A stretch of DNA of 10,515 nucleotides from a bacterium (lineage in GTDB: Bacteria; UBA8248), in contig JAQBZT010000071.1 of assembly GCA_027622355.1 (NCBI GenBank), positions 1-10,515 on the forward strand, written 5' to 3'. The translations under genes were made by a program, and so were the position numbers. Under the pieces are notes generated by a model, which saw nothing but the letters and a program-made list of their open reading frames with translations, was not told the DNA's origin and did not search any database. This document shows positions 5,701-10,515 of the stretch, piece by piece. Position 1 is the stretch's first letter, and the number at the start of each line of letters is the position of its first letter.

Positions 5701-6732
5701 AAGACTCGCGTTTCCGATCGCGATCATCGCCTGAACGGCCAGCGCCTCGAGAAACTCCAGATCCTCCTGGCTGAAATGATTGAGATTTCTCGCCAGGCAT
5801 GTCAGCGCACCAACCACCCGGCCGTCCTGGATCAGGGGGCACCCGATGTAGGAGTGAATGCCGTGCTTGCGAATCCACTCGGGGGTGAGAAAATCCGGCT
5901 CCGCGCGCAGGTCTCCGAGAAGGACCGCCTCCCTTTTTTCCACCATCCTTCCCGTGATGCCCATTCCGGGCTGGAAGTGAAACGGGCGGTCGGGGGTGGG
6001 GTTCAAGCCGCCGGCCGCACAAAGCACATAATCCTCCGCCCCCTCCTCCCGGAGATAGATCCGCGAACAGTCCCCGCGGAGAAGCTCCGCCAGGGCTTGA
6101 GCGATCCGATTCAGCACCTCGGGGAGGTTCAGGTCCGCGGCGATATGTCCGGTGAGTTCATTGAGAACCGCGAACCGCTTCGCCCGCTTGTCGATCTCTT
6201 CGATCAGGAGAAGCTTTTCCATCGCGGTCGAGGCATAACCCGCCAGGATATCGAAAGGCTTGAGCGATTCCGCATCGAAATGGCCTTTCTCGAGCGAGAG
6301 GACGACAAATACACCCGAAACCTCGCTCTCCCGCCGGATGGGAAAGGCGGCGGCGCTGGCGATGCCCACGCTTCGGGCCCATGGGCTGCCGACCCAGCGC
6401 TCATCCCGATCGACATCGGCGATCATGCTGGGCCTTCCTGTTTCGGCCACCCATCCGACCAAACCCTCGCCCGGCCGGAAACTGGGGCAATGGTGCATCA
6501 GCTGCGCCGCATCCAGGCCACCGCGGGCGGCCGAGGCCCGCATCCGGAAAATCCCATCCGCTCCGCGAAAAAAGATATTGCAGAGGTCAATATCCTCTGA
6601 ATCGAGGGCCGCACGCACGAGGGCGTCCGCCATCTCCGGCAGCGTTTTCGCCTGGGAGACGGCCAGACCGAGCCGGGCCATTCCGTGCAGCTCGTCCTCT
6701 ATGAGAAGCGCCTTTCGAACATCGCCGCCCAT
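2719..6732 (-). CDS. Soluble sensor histidine kinase with five GAF and two PAS domains
   Basis: A 1337-residue histidine protein kinase that should autophosphorylate and pass phosphate to a response regulator. Approximate domains: GAF1 22-172, GAF2 190-345, GAF3 365-515, GAF4 535-685, GAF5 703-852, PAS1 with PAC 856-975, PAS2 980-1098, dimerisation/phosphoacceptor domain 1105-1175, ATPase 1222-1332. Catalytic motifs are intact: H-box AHDFNN with His1122, N-box around NLINNSIDA (1237-1245), G1 DTGKGM (1269-1274), F-box FEPFF (1283-1287), G2 GTGLGL (1294-1299). There is no signal peptide, transmembrane helix or C-terminal receiver, so it is cytoplasmic and needs a separate regulator, none of which is in this window. 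GAF3, GAF4 and GAF5 share the linker 'RIAALESLQ' (RIAELESLQ before GAF3) and similar cores, evidence of internal duplication. The ligands are unknown; no classic photoreceptor Cys or haem motif stands out. The start at 6732 has GGAGGG about five bases upstream. It is transcribed divergently from the SOD operon, which makes oxidative or redox signals a reasonable but untested guess. Confidence 0.92.
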   Translation of the reverse strand: MGGDVRKALLIEDELHGMARLGLAVSQAKTLPEMADALVRAALDSEDIDLCNIFFRGADGIFRMRASAARGGLDAAQLMHHCPSFRPGEGLVGWVAETGRPSMIADVDRDERWVGSPWARSVGIASAAAFPIRRESEVSGVFVVLSLEKGHFDAESLKPFDILAGYASTAMEKLLLIEEIDKRAKRFAVLNELTGHIAADLNLPEVLNRIAQALAELLRGDCSRIYLREEGAEDYVLCAAGGLNPTPDRPFHFQPGMGITGRMVEKREAVLLGDLRAEPDFLTPEWIRKHGIHSYIGCPLIQDGRVVGALTCLARNLNHFSQEDLEFLEALAVQAMIAIGNASLHEAAEARIAELESLQKAAKELTTQRQLPELLEHIASGGGRLLGADRCLVLNQFLENAAGPVFFNRGLSEGYVELLQENPERTVACSAIRDRRLVFIPNLLEDERYPFPPEVVRKEGIASLLTLPLIHKGEGFGSLNFYWDAPRTLSDSQLNLAQAFADHVALAIQNAKLHEAAQERIAALESLQGAAKELTSQRQLPDLLERIALEGGRLLGTDRCAVMTKWPGTNDGFTFCSLNISERYVAALRENADQVLSSHVVEEKGYKYIRDVMTDERYMLPRKIAQEEKIVSLLALNLVYKGEVIGALGFHWGEQYDLSASKISLAQTFADHVVIAIENAKLHEVAQERIAALESLQRAAKSITSGLSLPEILKGIDAGSTTLLGSVQCLIIVRETETGEINFPYARGVSESHLRRLRENFDATMSRQVLNTPRTLAIADVWTDPRYPFPLRFPQEEGFRGLLICPLMHDGRAFGTLNLFWEDIHQFAEGELALAQAFADQAAVAIQRARLHEEVRRSRDFLDSVLRETADPVVITDENRRIIYWNSGAENLYGYSKEEAIGEHIRLLTAQEEWEAAARHARFVRKSGKTRTFDKYNVTKEKVKVPVSITLSPVKINKKVVAVAAIHKDLTDRIRAERVLRESEARFRRIFEASNDAIFVIDPWRDEILDANPTACRMLGYSREEFVGAPVSSIHSEDMPRLLRFARKVYAKGKGWIGKLNCRTKSGMAIPSEASASLIEIEGRTWMIVLVRDITERLMMEGKLRHREKLEALGQLAAGVAHDFNNVLSIILGRAELVQETVQAPEVLRTMAIIEKAARSGAQTVRRLRDFSRKRERRPYEQVSLNDVVRDVVEMTRPLWKSEYEKTGRKIEMEVTAGAEHPLIRGDPAEIQEALINLINNSIDAMPEGGRLSISTGTAQEGFLVSVRDTGKGMTPEMCEKVFEPFFTTKGDHGTGLGLSIVYRIMEQHGGSVEVESAPGAGTAVRLFFPLHGAAGG
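4631..4739. repeat. Coding direct repeat, copy A (linker into GAF5 of the kinase)
   Basis: These 109 bases match 5138-5246 with about ten differences counted by eye (roughly 91% identity) at an offset of exactly 507 bases, i.e. 169 codons. They encode the end of GAF4 and the 'RIAALESLQ' helix into GAF5. The downstream parts of the modules have diverged much more. Confidence 0.8.
5138..5246. repeat. Coding direct repeat, copy B (linker into GAF4 of the kinase)
   Basis: Partner of 4631-4739. It encodes the end of GAF3 and the linker helix into GAF4. A third, more diverged copy lies near 5645-5750 at the GAF2-GAF3 junction, about 510 bases further on. The three copies mark tandem duplication of a GAF-plus-linker unit. 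Confidence 0.8.
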
Positions 6733-6810
6733 GCTTCCCTCCGGGCAAAGGGAAAAATTCGGCTATGAGGAAGATGTGGCCGCACGGCCAAAGCGAAAAA
6801 CATAAAATAC

Positions 6811-6840
6811 AAGTTAATCTACTATATGTGTCAGTGTCAA
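6811..6840 (-). promoter_or_regulatory. Weak candidate promoter for the histidine kinase
   Basis: On the minus strand a perfect TTGACA (complement of 6835-6840) stands 18 bases before TAACTT (complement of 6811-6816), about 78 bases upstream of the kinase ATG. The -10 is poor. The better-looking TAGATT in the same patch is only 13 bases away, so the exact pair is uncertain; the AT-rich patch as a whole is the likely promoter zone. Confidence 0.35.
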
Positions 6841-6919
6841 TTACTTCTCGCGCGCGCCCTTCCCCTCCGAAGGAAGGAGCCAGACGGCCGGGGGGGGCAT
6901 ATTTCGGAGTAAATAGTTG

Positions 6920-6929
6920 CTTTTAAAAG
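6920..6929. repeat. Palindrome CTTTTAAAAG upstream of the SOD promoter
   Basis: A perfect 10-bp palindrome, with partly symmetric flanks (AGTTG on the left, ACAAACT on the right), ends 11 bases before the -35 box of the SOD promoter. The position suits an activator or redox-regulator site, or an AT-rich UP element. It does not clearly match the Fur, OxyR or PerR consensus. Confidence 0.4.
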
Positions 6930-6940
6930 ACAAACTCGGT

Positions 6941-6969
6941 TTGACGGTTTCCGGCTTCTTGAATAAGAT
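6941..6969 (+). promoter_or_regulatory. Sigma70-type promoter of the SOD-peroxiredoxin operon
   Basis: TTGACG (6941-6946; five of six consensus) and TAAGAT (6964-6969; four of six) with an ideal 17-base spacer. Transcription would start near 6976, giving a leader of about 100 bases before the SOD ATG at 7077. No other equally good pair is seen upstream of this operon. Confidence 0.65.
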
Positions 6970-7076
6970 TCCCCCTCTTAAAAACGGAATACAAGGACGC
7001 TCCGGCGGCGGGGGGGCTCCCTTCTCCGGCGGAAGCGCCTTTTCCCTTCACCCCGATCCACGAGGAGAGCAAACCG

Positions 7077-7688
<612 letters not shown>

Positions 7689-7711
7689 CGGACGGAAAAA
7701 GGAGTTTTAAG

Positions 7712-8176
7712 ATGGCACTGAGTGTTGGAGACTCCGCCCCCGATTTCGAGCTTCCGCGGACGCTCGCCGAGGGCGACACCGTGAAGCTGAGCGATTTTCG
7801 GGGCAAGAAAAATGTTCTGCTCTGCTTCTATCCCTTCGACTTCTCGGCCGTGTGCAGCGAGCAGCTTCCGGGCTACCAGGCGAACGCCGGCAAGTTCTCG
7901 GCCGCGAACTGCGAAGTCATCGGCATCAGCGTGGACAGCCCCTTCGCCCACGCGGCCTGGGCCGAGAAGTACGGCATCGAATTCACGCTCTTGAGCGATT
8001 TCTTCGGCAAGAAGACGGTCGGGGCCTACGGCCTGCTCAACGACAAGGGATTCAGCAACCGCGCCGTCATCCTCGTGGACAAGGCGGGCAAGATCGCCCA
8101 CATCGAGGTGACGGCCGCGCCGCCCCAGCCCCCCGATGACGCGAAACTCTACGCGTCCCTCGATAAGCTGAGCTGA
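7712..8176 (+). CDS. Peroxiredoxin (AhpC/TSA fold, AhpE-like, possibly 1-Cys)
   Basis: A 154-residue thiol peroxidase that reduces hydrogen peroxide or organic peroxides. It opens with the usual 'GDSAPDFELP' strand. The active-site loop is YPFDFSAVCSEQL: Pro41, Ser45 in place of the common Thr, and peroxidatic Cys48, with Arg117 (FSNRAVILVD) as the expected catalytic arginine. 'LLSDF', 'VGAYG' and the short C-terminus resemble AhpE-type and one-Cys peroxiredoxins. No Cys lies five residues after Cys48 (as in BCP) or in a C-terminal tail. The other cysteines are Cys38, beside the active strand, and Cys67; Cys67 could serve as an unusual resolving residue. The reductant is unknown. The start at 7712 has AGGAG about eight bases upstream. 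It follows the SOD gene by 23 bases with no terminator between them, and a strong terminator (8197-8237) closes the operon. Confidence 0.9.
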   Translation: MALSVGDSAPDFELPRTLAEGDTVKLSDFRGKKNVLLCFYPFDFSAVCSEQLPGYQANAGKFSAANCEVIGISVDSPFAHAAWAEKYGIEFTLLSDFFGKKTVGAYGLLNDKGFSNRAVILVDKAGKIAHIEVTAAPPQPPDDAKLYASLDKLS

Positions 8177-8196
8177 AACACCCTTCCGCGAAACCC

Positions 8197-8237
8197 CCGC
8201 CCAGCGACGGAGCCCTCCGCGCCGGGCGGTTTTTTTT
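8197..8237 (+). terminator. Intrinsic terminator of the SOD-peroxiredoxin operon
   Basis: CCGCCC (8197-8202) pairs with GGGCGG (8224-8229); the stem continues with GCG/CGC and CGGA/TCCG around a small loop, followed directly by eight T residues (8230-8237). It is 20 bases after the peroxiredoxin stop. Confidence 0.9.
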
Positions 8238-8343
8238 GCCCGGCGGCATCCGGTCCGGTTGCGCTCCCCCGGTGTTTGCGGGATGCTGATTTCCGCTGTT
8301 TCCGGCATCGCCCACCTCAGAGAAGGACACACGCTTTCCTGCC

Positions 8344-9222
8344 ATGACCTCCATCGCAGAGCGCATCGCCTCAAAGAATTTGACCATCTCGATCGAGCTC
8401 TTCCCCCCCAAGGACGAGAAAGGGGCCGAGCGCGTCCTGCGCGAGATGGAGAAAATTCACGCGGCCATGGACGTCGCCTTCACCTCGGTCACCTACGGGG
8501 CGGGGGGCTCCACCCAGGAGGGCACCCTCAAGCTCGTCCTCGAGCTGGCCAGACGCCATCCCGGCCGGGTGGTCGCCCACCTCACCTGCATCGGCGCCAC
8601 CGAGGCGCGCCTCAGCGAACTCCTGCAGACCTACCAGGCGAACGGGATGCAGGACATCCTCGCCCTGCGCGGGGACATCCCCGAGGGGATGAACAAGGAG
8701 GAGGCCGCGGCCGGGGGGTTTCACTACGCGGTCGATCTCGTGCGGTGGCTCCGCCGCAGGGGCGGTCTCGACTCGATCGGGGTGGCCGCCTACCCCGAGG
8801 GGCACCCTGAGACCCCCGACAAGGCGAAAGACCTCCACCACTTCGCCGAAAAGGCCGCCGCCGGGGCCGACTACGCCATGACCCAGTTCTTTTTCGAGAA
8901 CGAAGACTTCGCGCGCTTCCGCGATGCGGCCGCCGCCGCGGGGGTCGCGATTCCCATCGCGCCGGGCATCATCCCGGTCCGCAACCTCGATCAGATCCTC
9001 CGCTTCGCCGGCATGTGCGGCGCCAAGGTGCCGGGCCGCGTCATCGGCGCCCTCGATCCCCACCGCGAGGACCCGGAAGCCTTCAAGGAGACATCCGCCG
9101 ATCTCGCCGCGGCGCAGATCGAAAGCCTCATCGCCCTCGGCGTCCCCCACGTTCACATTTACGCCCTGAACCAGTCCGACATCATCCTCGGCATCGCCGA
9201 GCGGATGGGCTGGGGGAGATAG
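8344..9222 (+). CDS. metF: 5,10-Methylenetetrahydrofolate reductase
   Basis: A 292-residue flavoenzyme, close to the length of E. coli MetF, that reduces methylene-THF to methyl-THF for methionine synthesis. It is the catalytic TIM barrel alone, without the regulatory domain of eukaryotic enzymes. Visible motifs: ISIELFPPK with Glu18 (general acid, Glu28 in E. coli), 'VTYGAGGST' (49-57), 'HLTC' (79-82), 'LALRGD' with Asp111 (Asp120 in E. coli, near the flavin), 'GVAAYPEGHPE' (146-156), 'MTQFFF' (179-184), and the C-terminal 'HIYALNQSD'. The cofactor is FAD; the reductant (NADH or another carrier) cannot be told from sequence. It stands alone between the SOD operon terminator and a convergent gltD. 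The ATG at 8344 is the first in frame but its ribosome site is poor (AAGGA about 17 bases away). I see no SAM-riboswitch-like structure in the 106-base leader and no convincing promoter, so its regulation is open. Confidence 0.95.
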   Translation: MTSIAERIASKNLTISIELFPPKDEKGAERVLREMEKIHAAMDVAFTSVTYGAGGSTQEGTLKLVLELARRHPGRVVAHLTCIGATEARLSELLQTYQANGMQDILALRGDIPEGMNKEEAAAGGFHYAVDLVRWLRRRGGLDSIGVAAYPEGHPETPDKAKDLHHFAEKAAAGADYAMTQFFFENEDFARFRDAAAAAGVAIPIAPGIIPVRNLDQILRFAGMCGAKVPGRVIGALDPHREDPEAFKETSADLAAAQIESLIALGVPHVHIYALNQSDIILGIAERMGWGR

Positions 9223-9226
9223 ACAC

Positions 9227-9254
9227 AAAAAAAACCCCGGGGGGGCGCCCCGGG
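9227..9254 (-). terminator. Intrinsic terminator for gltD (minus strand)
   Basis: CCCGGGG (9236-9242) pairs with CCCCGGG (9248-9254) around a five-base loop. On the minus strand the hairpin is followed by eight T residues (complement of 9227-9234), so it ends transcripts from the right. A second minus-strand T-run (complement of 9267-9275) lies before the hairpin, just after the gltD stop. On the plus strand no T-run follows, so it would stop metF transcripts less well; it begins five bases after the metF stop. Confidence 0.82.
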
Positions 9255-9285
9255 CAGCTTAACGCCAAAAAAAAATTCTTCTTCC

Positions 9286-10515
9286 TTACTCCAGCGGCGC
9301 GGGGAGGTTGGTCTCCCCCATGAGGTGCCGATCCACCGCCCGGGCGCAGGAGCGGCCCTCGGCGATGGCCCAGACGATGAGGGACTGGCCGCGCTGCATG
9401 TCCCCGCAGGTGAAGACGCCGGGGACGCTGGTCATCCAGTTTCCGTCGCGCTTCACGTTGCCGCGGTCGGTCATCTCGACGCCGAGCTCCTCGAGCATCC
9501 CCTTCTTTTCGGGGCCGAGGAAGCCCATGGCCAGGAGGACGAGATCGGCCGGGTACTCCTTGTCGGTGCCGGGCACGTCCAGGAAGCTCATGCGCCCGTT
9601 GTCCACCTTCATCTCCACCGTGACGAGGTGGAGCTTCTTCACGTGACCGTTCTCGCCCATGAACTTCTTGGTGGAGACGGAGAAGAGCCGCTCGCCGCCC
9701 TCCTCGTGGGCCGAGGAGACGCGGAAGACTTGCGGGTAGAGGGGCCAGGGGTTGTTCGGCGCCCGCTCCTCCGGCGGGCGGGGCAGGAGCTCGAGCTGGA
9801 GGACGGAGGCCGCCCTTTGGCGGTGGGCCGTGCCCAGGCAGTCGGCCCCGGTGTCGCCGCCGCCGATGATGACGACGTGCTTGCCCTTGGCGGTGATGAC
9901 TTTCCCGGAGGGGAGCGCATCCCCCTCGCAGACGCGGTTCGAGAGGGGCAGGTATTCCATGGCGAAGTAGACGCCCTTGAGCTCCCGGCCCGGGATGGGC
10001 AGGTCGCGCGGCAGGGTGGCGCCCCCGGCGAGGACGAGGACGTCGTTCTCCTCCCGAAGCTTTTGGGCCGGGACGTTCACCCCGATGTTGGAGTTGGGGC
10101 GGAAGATGACGCCCTCCTCCTCCATCAGCTTGAGGCGGCGGTCCAGCACCCGCTTCTCCATCTTGAACTCGGGGATGCCGTAGCGCAGCAGCCCGCCGAT
10201 GCGGTCCGCCCGCTCGTAGACGGTGACGGTGTGGCCCACGCGGTTGAGCTGCTGGGCCGCGGCCAGGCCCGCGGGGCCCGATCCGACGATGGCGATCTTC
10301 TTCCCCGTGCGCACCTTGGGGAGGATGGGCTTCACCCAGCCCTCCTCGAAGGCACGGTCGATGATGGAGACCTCGATCTGCTTGATGGTCACCGGGTCGC
10401 TGTTGATGCCCAGGACGCAGGACCCCTCGCAGGGCGCCGGGCAGAGCCGCCCGGTGAACTCGGGGAAATTGTTGGTGGCGTGGAGGCAGTCGATGGCGTC
10501 CTGCCAGCGGTTGCG
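9286..10515 (-). CDS. gltD: Glutamate synthase small subunit (GltD), 5' end beyond the window
   Basis: The visible 409 residues are the bulk of GltD, the FAD/NADPH-dependent subunit that feeds electrons to GltB for making two glutamates from glutamine and 2-oxoglutarate. The visible part starts inside the iron-sulfur domain: 'CLHATNNFPEFTGRLCPAPC' with Cys10, Cys25, Cys29 and Cys33 of the visible part, the conserved set linked to 4Fe-4S binding. Next come 'VTIKQIE', the FAD-binding GSGPAG (visible residues 78-83), 'YERADRIGGLLRYGIP', the NADPH-binding GGGDTG (218-223), and a C-terminal 'GVFTCGDMQRGQSLIVWAI' flavin motif. About 70-80 N-terminal residues, judging from the family length of 470-490, lie to the right of the window. 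The frame is open to the edge, so apparent starts such as the GTG at 10392 are internal. gltB would be expected next to it, outside the window. Related NADPH-dependent flavoproteins (PreT, NfnB types) share the fold but differ around the Cys motif. Confidence 0.93.
   Translation of the reverse strand, partial: RNRWQDAIDCLHATNNFPEFTGRLCPAPCEGSCVLGINSDPVTIKQIEVSIIDRAFEEGWVKPILPKVRTGKKIAIVGSGPAGLAAAQQLNRVGHTVTVYERADRIGGLLRYGIPEFKMEKRVLDRRLKLMEEEGVIFRPNSNIGVNVPAQKLREENDVLVLAGGATLPRDLPIPGRELKGVYFAMEYLPLSNRVCEGDALPSGKVITAKGKHVVIIGGGDTGADCLGTAHRQRAASVLQLELLPRPPEERAPNNPWPLYPQVFRVSSAHEEGGERLFSVSTKKFMGENGHVKKLHLVTVEMKVDNGRMSFLDVPGTDKEYPADLVLLAMGFLGPEKKGMLEELGVEMTDRGNVKRDGNWMTSVPGVFTCGDMQRGQSLIVWAIAEGRSCARAVDRHLMGETNLPAPLE

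Larger units (their letters stand above)
6733..7076. other. Divergent intergenic regulatory region between the kinase and SOD genes
   Basis: This 344-base stretch has no credible gene. It contains an AT-rich patch at 6800-6845 (candidate kinase promoter), a GC-rich low-complexity stretch with a weak CCTTC/GAAGG hairpin near 6858-6880, the palindrome CTTTTAAAAG at 6920-6929, the SOD promoter at 6941-6969, and a direct repeat TCCGGCGG near 7001 and 7027 in the SOD leader. Confidence 0.75.

Noticed and set aside
5602..6600. A 332-codon plus-strand open frame
   Set aside because: It is antisense to GAF1-GAF2 of the kinase; its Arg/Leu/Gly-rich translation has no family features.
6822..6840. TTGACA with TAGATT as the kinase promoter
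   Set aside because: Both boxes are good alone, but only 13 bases separate them, too short for a sigma70 promoter. A weaker 18-base alternative was listed at low confidence instead.
6855..6900. CCTTC/GAAGG hairpin followed by a G-run as a terminator or regulatory RNA
   Set aside because: The stem is only five base pairs with a six-base loop and no T-run on either strand; it is low-complexity purine/pyrimidine sequence.
8258..8286. TTGCGC-N17-GATGCT as a metF promoter
   Set aside because: The spacing is right but the -10 matches only three of six positions in a GC-rich context; it is expected by chance.
8371..9228. A 285-codon minus-strand open frame
   Set aside because: It is antisense to metF, which is certain from its motifs; the frame is a codon-bias shadow.

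Overview
This is a GC-rich bacterial chromosome segment. Codons end mostly in G or C, strong Shine-Dalgarno (SD) motifs precede most starts, and hairpin terminators with T-runs follow several genes. The gene content (a cytoplasmic multi-GAF/PAS histidine kinase, an SOD-peroxiredoxin pair, bacterial metF and gltD) and the Sec-type signal peptides suggest a Gram-negative, probably deltaproteobacterial-like or Nitrospinota/Tectomicrobia-like lineage. That placement is an impression only; no marker gene here fixes it.

Layout from left to right. (1) 35-1192, minus strand: three overlapping small genes in the order typical of the start of the head-gene cluster of Mu-like phages, namely a DUF2730-like membrane/coiled-coil protein, a winged-helix-like small protein and a DUF3486-like (Mu gp27) protein. 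The large terminase expected next would lie beyond the left edge. (2) 1193-2028: a 19-bp palindrome in the leader of that cluster, a divergent plus-strand membrane protein gene (1379-1837), and a small minus-strand gene (1797-2028) with an excellent SD but a one-base frame disruption. (3) 2148-2680: a promoter, a small exported protein gene (2302-2613) and a terminator that can work in both directions. (4) 2719-6732, minus strand: a 1337-residue soluble histidine kinase with five GAF domains, two PAS domains and an AHDFNN-type kinase core. Three of the GAF modules are tandem repeats of about 170 residues. (5) 6733-7076: a divergent regulatory region with a good sigma70-type promoter for the next operon. 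(6) 7077-8237: a two-gene oxidative-defence operon, Mn-type superoxide dismutase followed by a one-Cys-looking peroxiredoxin, closed by a strong terminator. (7) 8344-9222: metF, methylenetetrahydrofolate reductase. (8) 9286-10515, minus strand: the C-terminal 409 residues of glutamate synthase small subunit (gltD), running off the right edge and followed by its terminator.

Functionally, the SOD and peroxiredoxin form a clear pair: superoxide is converted to peroxide, which is then reduced. metF (one-carbon/methionine) and gltD (ammonia assimilation) are ordinary core metabolism in convergent orientation. The kinase has no response regulator beside it in this window. The left end is the accessory part: a Mu-like prophage, its remnant, or a domesticated phage module. 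I see no CRISPR array, tRNA, rRNA or transposase. No clearly novel system is demonstrated; the best leads are the phage-like triad with its palindrome, the frame-disrupted small gene, and the repeat-built kinase.
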